A stretch of 59,766 nt of DNA from Pontibacterium granulatum. Lineage in GTDB: Bacteria; Pseudomonadota; Gammaproteobacteria; Pseudomonadales; Balneatricaceae. The DNA lies in assembly GCF_029961155.1 (NCBI RefSeq), contig NZ_JASBRH010000026.1, positions 1-59,766 on the forward strand, given 5' to 3'. Shown in pieces: positions 8,554-17,147 of this stretch. How positions within the stretch are numbered: the first letter of the stretch is position 1; every line of letters starts with the position of its first letter. The notes below the pieces were generated by a model. That model saw only the letters and a list, made by a program, of their open reading frames with translations. It ran no database searches and was not told the DNA's origin. Position numbers and translations under genes: made by a program.

Positions 8554-8703
8554 ATGAGCCCCAGGGCAACTCAGACACAGGAGAGCAGTTCCCCGGTGGT
8601 GTTACCTCCCATCGGTGGCTTCGCAGCCAAAAGCTGTTGCGGCCTGACACTTTCCCGGTTTATCGAACCGAACACCCAAGCGCCAAAAGCGCCGGATGAC
8701 TAA
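8554..8703 (+). CDS. Candidate 49-residue leader reading frame upstream of leuA
   Basis: ATG 8554 opens a 49-codon frame whose TAA (8701-8703) overlaps the left arm of the terminator hairpin just before leuA. The position is what transcription attenuation needs. The peptide contains SCCGLTLSR and PVVLPPIGGF but no run of leucine codons, and no good Shine-Dalgarno sequence is visible. It may instead be part of a structured leader RNA: GGCT/AGCC closes a small hairpin at 8626-8637. The coding claim is inference. Confidence 0.35.
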   Translation: MSPRATQTQESSSPVVLPPIGGFAAKSCCGLTLSRFIEPNTQAPKAPDD

Positions 8704-8735
8704 AGCCCCGTTTCAGCTATGATCGCGGGGCTTTT
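8702..8735 (+). terminator. Terminator hairpin in the leuA leader
   Basis: AAAGCCCCG (8702-8710) pairs exactly with CGGGGCTTT (8726-8734), followed by T. It lies about 60 bases before the leuA start, so read-through would decide leuA expression. The 15-base loop contains an out-of-frame ATG. Confidence 0.75.
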
Positions 8736-8796
8736 GCAGTTGAGTAGCCAGAACAATATAAATAAACCAGCAACATTAAGACTCAGGAACACCGTC

Positions 8797-10455
8797 ATGT
8801 TTGACCATCGTAAATACAGTCCATTTCCAGCGCTTGCTTTGACCGATCGCACCTGGCCGGACAAGCAGATCACTAAAGCTCCCGACTGGTGCAGCGTTGA
8901 TCTACGTGATGGCAACCAGGCTCTGATCAACCCAATGTCGGTTGAGAAGAAAACCAAACTGTTCCAGTTGCTGGTAAAACTCGGCTTTAAAGAGATCGAA
9001 GTGGGTTTCCCTTCCGCCTCTTTGCCTGATTACGAATTCATGCGCAAACTGATCGACGAGGAGATGATCCCGGACGACGTATGCATTCAGGTGCTGGTAC
9101 AGGCACGCGAAGAGCTGATCAAGCGCACCTTCGAATCCCTGCGTGGTGTGAAAAAAGCGATCGTGCACGTATACAACTCCACCTCTACCGTTCAACGCGA
9201 ACAAGTATTCGGCATGGAACGTGACGGCATCACCGGTATAGCTATTCAGGGCGCCAAGTGGCTGAAACAGTACGCAGCAGAACACCCTGACACTGACTGG
9301 ACCTTCCAGTACTCGCCGGAGAGCTTCACCGGTACCGAGATGGATTACGCCGTTGATGTCTGTGACGCGGTGATCGACGTGTGGCAGCCAGAGCACGGTC
9401 AGAAGGTCGTAATCAATCTGCCATCCACCGTTGAGATGTCCACGCCAAACGTATTTGCTGACCAGATCGAATACTTCTGCCGCAAGCTGAAAAAACGCGA
9501 GCACGTTCGCATCAGCCTGCACACTCACAACGACCGTGGTTGTGCCGTTGCCGCGGCTGAGCTGGGTGTGATGGCTGGCGCAGACCGTGTTGAAGGTACC
9601 TTGATGGGTAACGGTGAGCGCACCGGTAACATGGACATCATCACCATGGGTATGAACCTCTACTCCCAGGGTATCGATCCAAAGCTGGACTTTTCTGACA
9701 TCAACGAAATTAACGAAACCGTCGAGTACTGCAACGAACTGCCGGTACCTGCGCGTCACCCTTGGGCGGGCGAGCTGGTATACACCGCGTTCTCCGGCAG
9801 CCACCAGGATGCGATTCGCAAATCGATGGCCTACCACGAAGCGAAAAACCTACCGCACTGGGAAGTGGCTTACCTGCCGATCGATCCACTGGATATCGGC
9901 CGTGAATACGATGCGGTTGTGCGCATCAACAGCCAGAGTGGTAAAGGCGGTGTGGCACTGGTACTGGAGCGTGACTACGGTATCGAACTGCCGAAGTGGA
10001 TGCACGCAGCCCTGAGTAAAGTGGTTCAGAAAGCCACCGAACAGAGCGGACGCGAGATCTCCCCGGAAGAGATCAAAGCCCTGTACGACGAGAACTTTGA
10101 AAACGTTAACGCACAGTGGATGCTGGACGGCTATGACCTGCACACCGAAGGTGAACAGACCCAGGCAGAGATCCGCGTGGCAGGCCACTCCCTTCAGGGT
10201 ACCTGCACTGGTGCAGTCGGCGCGCTGTGTGAAGCACTGACAGCCAAATTCGGCTGCGAAATTGAAGTGACCCACTTCGATGAATTCGCGGTATCCAAAG
10301 GCACCGATGCCAAGGCGCGTGCCTGCGTGGGCGTTAACCTGAACGGCGAACAACACTTTGCTGTTGCGGTTGCTGCAGATACCTCCGCAGCGACCCTGCA
10401 GGCCGTACTGACAGCCTTTAGCCGCAGTGCGCAGGCGGCAACTCAGGCTGCCTAA
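8797..10455 (+). CDS. leuA: 2-isopropylmalate synthase
   Basis: About 552 residues, the long form of the enzyme that condenses acetyl-CoA with 2-oxoisovalerate, the first committed step of leucine synthesis. The DRE-TIM barrel motif is seen in CSVDLRDGNQAL, the HxH metal site in SLHTHNDRG, and the C-terminal regulatory domain (HSLQGTCTGAVGALCEAL) that binds leucine is present. I chose ATG 8797 (MFDHRKYSPF); earlier in-frame starts would extend back to 8719. The upstream terminator and leader frame suggest attenuation, and the divergent Lrp-type gene may also act here. Confidence 0.95.
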   Translation: MFDHRKYSPFPALALTDRTWPDKQITKAPDWCSVDLRDGNQALINPMSVEKKTKLFQLLVKLGFKEIEVGFPSASLPDYEFMRKLIDEEMIPDDVCIQVLVQAREELIKRTFESLRGVKKAIVHVYNSTSTVQREQVFGMERDGITGIAIQGAKWLKQYAAEHPDTDWTFQYSPESFTGTEMDYAVDVCDAVIDVWQPEHGQKVVINLPSTVEMSTPNVFADQIEYFCRKLKKREHVRISLHTHNDRGCAVAAAELGVMAGADRVEGTLMGNGERTGNMDIITMGMNLYSQGIDPKLDFSDINEINETVEYCNELPVPARHPWAGELVYTAFSGSHQDAIRKSMAYHEAKNLPHWEVAYLPIDPLDIGREYDAVVRINSQSGKGGVALVLERDYGIELPKWMHAALSKVVQKATEQSGREISPEEIKALYDENFENVNAQWMLDGYDLHTEGEQTQAEIRVAGHSLQGTCTGAVGALCEALTAKFGCEIEVTHFDEFAVSKGTDAKARACVGVNLNGEQHFAVAVAADTSAATLQAVLTAFSRSAQAATQAA

Positions 10456-10511
10456 GCATCAAATGTTCTCCCTGTCTTGTCCTGATATAGGTTGACACTA
10501 TTTCAGGTTAA

Positions 10512-10543
10512 AAACGCCCGATGTACCTCATCGGGCTTTTTGT
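10512..10543 (+). terminator. Rho-independent terminator after leuA
   Basis: GCCCGATG (10516-10523) pairs with CATCGGGC (10529-10536) and is followed by TTTTTGTTT. Confidence 0.9.
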
Positions 10544-10600
10544 TTAAGCGTACCGAACTGTTTATGCAATCCTTCGAATCGCAAAACACGCTCATATATT

Positions 10601-11044
10601 CTACCTCACAGACCAGATCTCTAATGCCCTTAGTGCACTGTCAGCACAGCAACCATTTTCCATTTCCGAGCTGAAATCCAGAATCAAATATTCAAGAAAG
10701 CGTGTGATAAAAGTGCGTTGCTCTGGGGTGCAAGCCTTGTAATAGTCATTACCCGGGCCGTCGTATTCCAGATGAAACAGGAACTGGTCGATGTACAACT
10801 CATCCGCCATCGTCGCTAAACTCAGACGCACAAACGCTGGCGTATAGTAGACTTTACCTTCGGGAGAACAGAAACAGATTGGGTCCCATCCCGGATGGCC
10901 CAACGCCTCAAGACCAATTTGGTGAACATCGGTGCTGCATAACGTGTCATCATGCTCCGCACACTCGCAACAGTGGCGGTAATCGGTGAAGTGTTCAGGT
11001 TTATCAACCGCAAACAGTGTCTCCGCTTCTTTAACCCAATCCAT
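10601..11044 (-). CDS. Hypothetical cytoplasmic protein, Cys-rich
   Basis: About 147 residues, starting MDWVKEAETLF at ATG 11042-11044 (an in-frame GTG at 11056 would add four residues). It has no signal peptide or membrane segment. Notable are a Cys/His cluster (YRHCCECAEHDD), the stretch GHPGWDPICFCSPEGKVYYTPAFVRL and a second Cys pair near the end (NGCCADSAL), which could bind a metal. I do not recognise the family with confidence. It is followed on the same strand by an unrelated gene, so operon membership is unclear. Confidence 0.65.
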   Translation of the reverse strand: MDWVKEAETLFAVDKPEHFTDYRHCCECAEHDDTLCSTDVHQIGLEALGHPGWDPICFCSPEGKVYYTPAFVRLSLATMADELYIDQFLFHLEYDGPGNDYYKACTPEQRTFITRFLEYLILDFSSEMENGCCADSALRALEIWSVR

Positions 11045-11105
11045 TACGTATCGCACTTCGGAAAACCTAAAGTGTAGCTGACCCGATCAGAAGCTAAAGA
11101 ATCAT

Positions 11106-11675
11106 TCACCTACACGGATCACCAAGTGGCAGATACCCAGCTTTCATTGCAGTACGCAACGACTTCGCCGCCCCACTCCAGATCCGTACCGTATGCCCCG
11201 GCCTTGAAACCACCTCTACCCGTGGATCAGACGCGTCACTCTGCAATCCTTTGATCAATGAATCGTGAGACACCCACTGCCAGTTAAAGCGCTCTACATC
11301 GCGACAGGCACGCCGCTCTTTGATGTGATCCTTGGTGACATAGGGTACTTCAGCGACGAAGTTGTAGTAGCTCCCGGACTTACTCGGTCCCTTCAACACA
11401 AGCTGACCAAGAAACGCCTCGGAGAAAACGCAATTGGTCTCTTCCCGCAGTTCACGTAGTGCGGTTTCTGACGCTGTTTCGCCCTTCTTGGGACCACCGC
11501 CAAAAGCACCCCACGCTAAGCGACGCGGGTGAGGATCAAACGCCAAAAGGTACTGTGCACCGGAGTCGGTGCAAGCGTATGGGGTTACTCCAGCGTTAAC
11601 GTTTCGTAGCTCATCTGCCGCCACTAACCCGGGAAGAAAAGTCAGTGATAGAACGAAGTTTCTAAGCTTTGTCAT
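11106..11675 (-). CDS. Nudix hydrolase with an N-terminal export signal
   Basis: A 189-residue protein whose first 20 residues (MTKLRNFVLSLTFLPGLVAA) look like a Sec signal peptide, so the enzyme probably acts in the periplasm. The Nudix box is nearly complete: G60, E66, R74, E75, E78 and E79 (GPKKGETASETALRELREET), but the usual Gly after EEx is Asn81. Most Nudix enzymes are cytoplasmic, which makes the signal odd. The substrate, some nucleoside diphosphate linked to X, is unknown. Confidence 0.75.
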   Translation of the reverse strand: MTKLRNFVLSLTFLPGLVAADELRNVNAGVTPYACTDSGAQYLLAFDPHPRRLAWGAFGGGPKKGETASETALRELREETNCVFSEAFLGQLVLKGPSKSGSYYNFVAEVPYVTKDHIKERRACRDVERFNWQWVSHDSLIKGLQSDASDPRVEVVSRPGHTVRIWSGAAKSLRTAMKAGYLPLGDPCR

Positions 11676-11790
11676 AGCGAGGTGTTTCGTCTGCTATCTG
11701 ATAAAGGTGCTTTCGAGCAATACGAAAATACGATGCCGCAGTGCAGCATACATCAAAAGACCGCGCCATCTATTTCCAAAACTTTCGCGC

Positions 11791-12531
11791 TTAAGGCCCC
11801 AGCAGAATCTTGTAAATGTTTTCGCCATCCACACGTGAGTGTTCCAACTGATGCACTTTTACAACAGATGCGACCGGTAGATTGGCTACATCAGCCAACG
11901 GTTGCCACCAGTTGTTCTGCTGATCGGGTTCGATCCACTCGACCCGATCAGCAAAGGCCGTGATATCCACTTCAAGTACAACCGGGCACTCTTCAGGCTC
12001 AAAATACCGGGCAGCGATCGTCTCAACCGCTTCCGGCATGTTCAGATGAATACGGTTTCGAGTGTTGTCATTCCCGCACCGAGGCACCAAACCTGATTCC
12101 TGAGCCTGATCCCACACCTCTGCTCGGATGACACGATAGAGTGTACGCACATCTGGTGGAGGGGCTTTTATCGACTGGCTTGGGAAAGAGACCTCCAGAA
12201 CAATACACCCCTCTTTACAGAGAAACGGCCCATGCAATTCACCCGGCGGACGACTGGCGAAGTGCCCCGCCTCAAGCCACATATCAAAGGCAGCATCGTA
12301 TAACCGACCAGACACAATATAGATCTCTTCGGGATAATCGTGGGACTTAGCCCCAAACGCCTTGGTATCAGCGCCCGCCTTAAATCGGGTTAAGCGGGTG
12401 TAGTCACCCGTGTTTTCATCAATCGCCAGAGTTAACTCATCCAGCATACCTTCCGTACCTGGAATCGACTGCCACTTACCTGCATTTTCCGGATTAAGAA
12501 CGTTCCAATAGGTTGCTGTGGTTTTTGCCAT
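11791..12531 (-). CDS. Cupin-domain protein
   Basis: A 246-residue soluble protein. The N-terminal half has cupin features: DYTRLTRFKAGADTKAFGAKSHDYPEEIYIVSGRLYD then EAGHFASRPPGELHGPF, with the two conserved motifs carrying His and Glu metal ligands. The C-terminal third (DRVEWIEPDQQNNWWQPLADV) may form a second, degenerate cupin unit. The reaction cannot be told. It stands alone between an exported Nudix gene and an HlyU-family gene. Confidence 0.7.
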   Translation of the reverse strand: MAKTTATYWNVLNPENAGKWQSIPGTEGMLDELTLAIDENTGDYTRLTRFKAGADTKAFGAKSHDYPEEIYIVSGRLYDAAFDMWLEAGHFASRPPGELHGPFLCKEGCIVLEVSFPSQSIKAPPPDVRTLYRVIRAEVWDQAQESGLVPRCGNDNTRNRIHLNMPEAVETIAARYFEPEECPVVLEVDITAFADRVEWIEPDQQNNWWQPLADVANLPVASVVKVHQLEHSRVDGENIYKILLGP

Positions 12532-12668
12532 AAAGCCTATATACCTCTTCCATGTTCTTCCGTGTTTATGTTCTTTGCCTCTGCCGCCTCCCTTAAACGG
12601 AGCAGCTAAGCTAAGATAGGTATCAGTCTAATTTACAGTAATTATTAACCTGCAACAAAGGGTATGAA

Positions 12669-12947
12669 ATGAGTCTGTTTTCCTCGCTCAAGTCTATTTT
12701 TTCTGGTGGCGAAGCTAAACCAAAAGAACCCGAGGCGATGCCATCTGTAGAGTACAACGGCTTTACCATCACTCCTGCCCCTGCTCAGGAAGATACTGGC
12801 TTTCGTATAAACGGTACCATCACCAAGGGCGACCAGACTCATGCGTTTATCCGAGCTGATACGTTGCCCAGTGCCGACAGCTGCGCGCAGGAGATGATCC
12901 GAAAAGCGAAGCAGATGATTGACCAGCAGGGTGATCGGATTTTTTGA
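12669..12947 (+). CDS. HlyU-family protein
   Basis: A 92-residue protein with the pattern of the HlyU family: an amphipathic start (MSLFSSLKSIFSGGE), a central VEYNGFTITPAPAQE, then HAFIRADTLPS and a final helix EMIRKAKQMIDQQGDRIF. Family members in Vibrio are winged-helix-like regulators of virulence genes, but many non-pathogens carry them with unknown role. GGGTATGAA precedes the ATG. No partner gene is evident. Confidence 0.75.
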   Translation: MSLFSSLKSIFSGGEAKPKEPEAMPSVEYNGFTITPAPAQEDTGFRINGTITKGDQTHAFIRADTLPSADSCAQEMIRKAKQMIDQQGDRIF

Positions 12948-13064
12948 TTCCGATCGTTGGATGAAGTAATTCTTCATCCCATCAAGAACGAGAAGCAGGA
13001 ATCACTCTCACAATACGCCACTTCTCGTTCACCACCTATCTGACTGGCAGCTTTGAGGAGCAGT

Positions 13065-13943
13065 TTAACCACTAGAGGATACGTTGGCAGCCAGACGCTT
13101 ACTTCTTCGCCACTGAAACACCCCATGTATCAGCAAGGTGCTGACCACGACAACGCCACCCTGAATTGCTTGGGTTGACGGGACTTCATCAAGAAAAATC
13201 CAGGTCCAGAGCGGGCCCGTGGCGGTTTCAAGTAGCATCAGCATGCCGACTTCGGCTGCAGGAATACGGGTTGGTCCGAGGGTGATCATGATAAAGGCGA
13301 GCGGCACTACAACAAAACAAAGCAGTACCATCCACCCCCACGCTGCACCTTGTAAGCTGAACGGAGAACCCAGCACCAGACTGACTGCAGCAATCATCAA
13401 TCCGGACGTAATCAATGCCGGTGTCATATCTCGATGCGAACAAGCTCGATCGTTAACGAACTTACCTGCCAGCATCAATGCGACGCCCAGCGCTAACAAA
13501 TCACCCAGTATGCTTGGGCTGTTCCACGATCCTGCCAGCACCCAGAAGATTGCCCCCATACAGATCACAATCGCAATCCAGGTAATCGGCGGTGATTTCT
13601 CACCTAGGAAGATGCGGGACATGATGGCGGCAAACAGTGGCTGAGCGCATATGATCACCAGCACGTTGGCCACCGAGGTGAGATTCACGGCAGAGACAAA
13701 GAAGATTGCGTTAACCGCAAACAAGACGGCTGAACGAATAAAGGCCGCATCGAAGCTGAACAGCGGCTGGTCTGGTTTACGCACACGACACCAGATCAGT
13801 ACCGCCACGCTCATCAATATACCGCGCCAGAACAGCAGATCGAAGGATTCAGAATGGATCAGTCGGATCAGGAGCGCATCGAAACTGAGTACCAGTACGC
13901 CCAACGCGGTGAGCGTAAACCCTTTCATGTACTCCGTTTTCAA
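13065..13943 (-). CDS. EamA/DMT-family transporter
   Basis: A 292-residue inner-membrane permease with about ten hydrophobic segments in two EamA halves, as in RhaT/RarD-type exporters. The first half ends near LAGSW and the second half starts near SILGDLLALGVAL. The motifs NVLVIICAQPLFAAIMSRIFLGEK and LLETATGPLWTWIFLDEVPS are the matching ends of the two repeats. The substrate is unknown; the family commonly exports amino acids or metabolites. Confidence 0.88.
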   Translation of the reverse strand: MKTEYMKGFTLTALGVLVLSFDALLIRLIHSESFDLLFWRGILMSVAVLIWCRVRKPDQPLFSFDAAFIRSAVLFAVNAIFFVSAVNLTSVANVLVIICAQPLFAAIMSRIFLGEKSPPITWIAIVICMGAIFWVLAGSWNSPSILGDLLALGVALMLAGKFVNDRACSHRDMTPALITSGLMIAAVSLVLGSPFSLQGAAWGWMVLLCFVVVPLAFIMITLGPTRIPAAEVGMLMLLETATGPLWTWIFLDEVPSTQAIQGGVVVVSTLLIHGVFQWRRSKRLAANVSSSG

Positions 13944-13994
13944 TACTTCTACTCCTGATCCAACTTAGGTGATGCGTATTACCAAAGCTAACGA

Positions 13995-16952
13995 TTAGTC
14001 CGGTTTGCGTTTGCGATCCGCCTGCTCGTCAAAGTCTTCAGGCTTTTCGTCGAGGCCCATCATCCACTCCTCTTCCTTAGCCTCTTCGCCTTCACTAATC
14101 GCATCCACCACATCGGATGCAGCTTCAGGAATAGACTCAACAACGGCAACCGCCACATCCATCGCGTTGTCTGGAGATACTTCGGACAGACGCTGAACCA
14201 ACTCAACTGCCGCTTCGTGGGATCCTTCCTCTTCTCCCTTGATCACCTGCTCAGACTCGTCCTGTGCATCTTCAGGTACACCTGCTTCATCATTCTCAGT
14301 TTCATCCAGCTCAGCGGCATCACTCATCGTGCTCGCCACCTCAGCAGCCACGGATGCGGCTGCATCCGGCTCTGCCTCAACAACCGCCACAGCTACATCC
14401 ACCGCCTGATCAGGCGCTACTTCAGACAGACGCTGTACCAACTCAACTGCAGCCTCATAGGTGTCCTCAGATTCTTCTACAGAAGAATCACTTTCCGCTC
14501 CAGAAACAACCTGCTCCTGAGTTTGCGCCTGCGGCTTGTCTGAATCAGCCTCTTCATCCAATTCGCTCCAGGTACTGGCAACTTCAGAAGCCACAACGGC
14601 CGCAACTTCTGGTTCAGCTTCTACAACAGCAACCGCGACATCAACGGCCTGGTCAGGCGCCACTTCAGACAGACGCTGCACCAACTCAACCGCTGCATCC
14701 TGCAGCTCTTCAGAAGATTCATCGCCTATAGATTCTTCAGTTAGCGCTTCGCTGACGTCCGATGTTTCTTCCGGCGCACCGTCAGCACTTTCATTCTCAG
14801 TCGAATCACTCCAGGTATTCGCAACTTCGGAAGCAACAGCCGCAGCCGCCTCGGGCTCCGCCTCGACTACCGCAACAGCCACGTCCACTGCCTGATCCGG
14901 TGCAACTTCAGCCAAACGCTGAACCAGCTCTGCCGCCCCCTGCTGAATCTCTTCTGGAGATACATCTGGCGCTTCAATCGGCTGATCGCTCTGTGCAACT
15001 TCAGCTTTGTGGCTACCCAGCTCAGAGCGGCGAGAATATGCAGCTTCCAGCTCGTCCAATGAAGAGCCCTGTTTCTCCTCTTCACTGATTTCGACCTCCG
15101 CCGCCGCTGCCAAGAGATCACGATGCAGATACAACTGCGCTACAGATACCGCACTATCAGGTACGGCATCCACAAATGTCGCTGCCACATCCAGTGCTTG
15201 ATCTGGAGACGCATCCCAAAGCGTTGCGGCGATGTTTACCGCATCCGCTTCACTGGTATCACCTTCTCGATCTGCCGGACGCAGATTTTCACGGTACTCA
15301 GCCAATACCTGGGCATAGTACCGAGCTACCTCTACCGCCGATTCTGGTGCATGCTCAGCAGCAATACGGGCCATTTCAACGCGCTGTTCAGGCAACGCGC
15401 GACCAATCTCCGCCGCTACGCTCACAACTTGCTCCGGATACCACTCTGCAAGTTTCTTAACCAATTCAGACGCTAATTCAGGTCGGCTGGTTACGATCGC
15501 ATTGGTGACCTCCAGAATCTGGAACGGGACCACGTCATTCATCGCTTCATACAGGCTGAGTACATTCAGGTTCTCAACCTTGGCGACCGCACCCGCTAAC
15601 TCTGTCGCCCGCAGCGGATTGCTCTTGATGATCGCTTTTGCCACACGAACGGCTTCTATCGGATCGTACTCGGCGACACCCATAATGGTTTGGGCCTCAG
15701 CACTAAGAGGCGCTTCACGCTCTACGTATTCCGTACGCGGGTCAAGATCTACAATAGCTGGAACTGCAGCCCCCTGCATAACAAAGCTTTCCTGATCCTC
15801 AACAGGCAGTGCTTCACGTACTCGCATGCGATAGATAACAAATACAGCGAGAGCGACCTGGATAACAGCCAGGAAGTAGAACAACGCACTGTTACCAAAC
15901 ACCTTCATCACCCATGAAGCACTGTATGGACCAATAACGCCCCCCAGAGAAAACGCCAGGATCATACTGCCCATCGCGGCAACCATCTCGTTCTGGCGCA
16001 ACTTATCGAACGCCTCGGAGATACTCAGCGGGTAGGTACACGCGATGATGCCACAGGTGATACCGGTGGCAACAAACACTGCCCAGATCATACCCAGAGG
16101 TGCGGCAATGATCACCAGCAGACAATTGACGGCAGATACCGCCAACAGCCCAAGCAATACAGTACGACGGTCGAAGCGATCCGAAAGATAACCAACCGGG
16201 AACTGCAGCAAGAATGCACCCGCGATTGCCGCACCCACGTACAGTGACAACTGGAACCCTACGATGCCATAGTCCTTCGCAAATAACGGCAAAAGGTTGA
16301 AGCTGGCCGAGTAGATAACACCCGACACTAAGCAACTAACCACCCCCAGAGGAGAAATTCTGAACAGTGTTCGAAGCGGCATTGAAGTAGCATCTTCAAT
16401 CTTTGGCCCTTTGTGGCGGCTCATTACCACAGGCACAACCGCCAGACTAAGTAACACGCCGGACACGACAAACAGAGTGCTTGTCGCAGGATCGGAGAAG
16501 TTCATAAAGAACTGTCCGACAAACAGGCCTGCCAACACCACTGCGTTATAGATCGCCAGGACCTTGCCACGTGTATTCTTGGTGGAGGCGTCACTCAGCC
16601 AACTTTCCATCGCAGCAAATGCACACGCATTGCAGAAGCCGACCACCAAACGCATCCCCCCCCACACATACGCATCATCCACGAGGCTGCAGACAAGCAT
16701 ACTGGCACCGCCCATCGACACACAGCCAGCGAACATGCGGATATGCCCCGCACGCATAATAAGATTCTTACTGTAGATTGCGCCCAGCAACAGGCCGACG
16801 AAATAGAGGGATTGCACCAGACCGATCGCATCGGTACTGATTCCATCCAACTCCATTCGCACCGGCATCAGTACGTTCATCAAACCGTTCCCAAGGAACA
16901 GGATGAAACAGCTGATAAACAGCGAAATGAGCGATATAAATGTCGCAGTCAC
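13995..16952 (-). CDS. MFS permease fused to a ~600-residue repeat tail
   Basis: A 985-residue protein. Residues 1-376 form a 12-helix major-facilitator permease (NLIMRAGHIRMFAG and GYLSDRFDRRTVLLG are the usual loop motifs; YcaD-like). Residues 377-985 are hydrophilic and should be cytoplasmic. From 431 to about 550 a Pro begins almost every 15th residue (431, 446, 476, 491, 506, 521, 536), each followed by an E/D/L-x-A-x-x-V-A helix. More pairs with the same 15-residue step occur at 583/598, 685/700, 766/781, 847/862 and 927/942. The last four lie in near-identical blocks separated by acidic linkers. I know of no MFS family with this tail. Confidence 0.85.
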   Translation of the reverse strand: MTATFISLISLFISCFILFLGNGLMNVLMPVRMELDGISTDAIGLVQSLYFVGLLLGAIYSKNLIMRAGHIRMFAGCVSMGGASMLVCSLVDDAYVWGGMRLVVGFCNACAFAAMESWLSDASTKNTRGKVLAIYNAVVLAGLFVGQFFMNFSDPATSTLFVVSGVLLSLAVVPVVMSRHKGPKIEDATSMPLRTLFRISPLGVVSCLVSGVIYSASFNLLPLFAKDYGIVGFQLSLYVGAAIAGAFLLQFPVGYLSDRFDRRTVLLGLLAVSAVNCLLVIIAAPLGMIWAVFVATGITCGIIACTYPLSISEAFDKLRQNEMVAAMGSMILAFSLGGVIGPYSASWVMKVFGNSALFYFLAVIQVALAVFVIYRMRVREALPVEDQESFVMQGAAVPAIVDLDPRTEYVEREAPLSAEAQTIMGVAEYDPIEAVRVAKAIIKSNPLRATELAGAVAKVENLNVLSLYEAMNDVVPFQILEVTNAIVTSRPELASELVKKLAEWYPEQVVSVAAEIGRALPEQRVEMARIAAEHAPESAVEVARYYAQVLAEYRENLRPADREGDTSEADAVNIAATLWDASPDQALDVAATFVDAVPDSAVSVAQLYLHRDLLAAAAEVEISEEEKQGSSLDELEAAYSRRSELGSHKAEVAQSDQPIEAPDVSPEEIQQGAAELVQRLAEVAPDQAVDVAVAVVEAEPEAAAAVASEVANTWSDSTENESADGAPEETSDVSEALTEESIGDESSEELQDAAVELVQRLSEVAPDQAVDVAVAVVEAEPEVAAVVASEVASTWSELDEEADSDKPQAQTQEQVVSGAESDSSVEESEDTYEAAVELVQRLSEVAPDQAVDVAVAVVEAEPDAAASVAAEVASTMSDAAELDETENDEAGVPEDAQDESEQVIKGEEEGSHEAAVELVQRLSEVSPDNAMDVAVAVVESIPEAASDVVDAISEGEEAKEEEWMMGLDEKPEDFDEQADRKRKPD
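14091..14936 (-). repeat. Four ~240-bp in-gene repeats in the MFS tail
   Basis: Four blocks encode almost the same 40 residues (AVELVQRLSEVAPDQAVDVA, then VAVVEAEPEAAA): residues about 673-715, 753-796, 834-876 and 914-954. The starts are 80-81 residues apart. The linkers between them differ and are rich in Glu, Asp and Ser, so the core is conserved and the linkers drift. The last block is the most diverged. Confidence 0.9.
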
Positions 16953-17070
16953 GGCAGAGCTCTCTACAGTTAAGTGGCGCCCCCACCGTCTAGTTTTACG
17001 ATTTCGGTCAGCGCCTGTTTAGTCGTTACATTTAAGTCCACCTGCGCAGGTTTTGAAAACAATGCAGGTT

Positions 17071-17147
17071 AAAAAACGACAAAAGCCGATAACTGTGGTC
17101 TCGACCCTCTGTTCGGAAAGGTTCGTGACTACGGCATATCGGCTATG
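17071..17147 (-). ncRNA. Candidate small RNA with terminator-like end
   Basis: Read on the minus strand, AGCCGATA (17144-17137) pairs with TATCGGCT (17091-17084) and the 3' side runs TTTTGTCGTTTTTT. Between them a GGTC-GA-GACC hairpin and a possible CCTTT/AGAGG stem can form. This shape fits a small RNA of about 75 bases or a long-looped terminator for a leftward transcript, but no gene to its right on that strand needs one. No promoter was identified. Confidence 0.3.

Noticed and set aside
8540-8700. Known riboswitch (glycine, SAM or cobalamin type) upstream of leuA
   Set aside because: The conserved cores of those classes could not be found; only a leader frame and a terminator are supported.
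8902-9837. 311-codon open frame on the minus strand inside leuA
   Set aside because: It lies antisense to a clear leuA gene, has no ribosome site and no recognisable protein. Long antisense frames are common in genes with this codon use.
12932-12980. Hairpins GATCGGA/TCCGATC and GGATGAAG/CTTCATCC after the HlyU-family gene
   Set aside because: The stems exist but lack a proper T tail; not called as terminators.
14264-14731. Pro/Gln/His-rich open frames antisense to the MFS repeat tail
   Set aside because: They arise from the repeats of Ala, Val, Glu and Asp codons on the other strand and have no start context.
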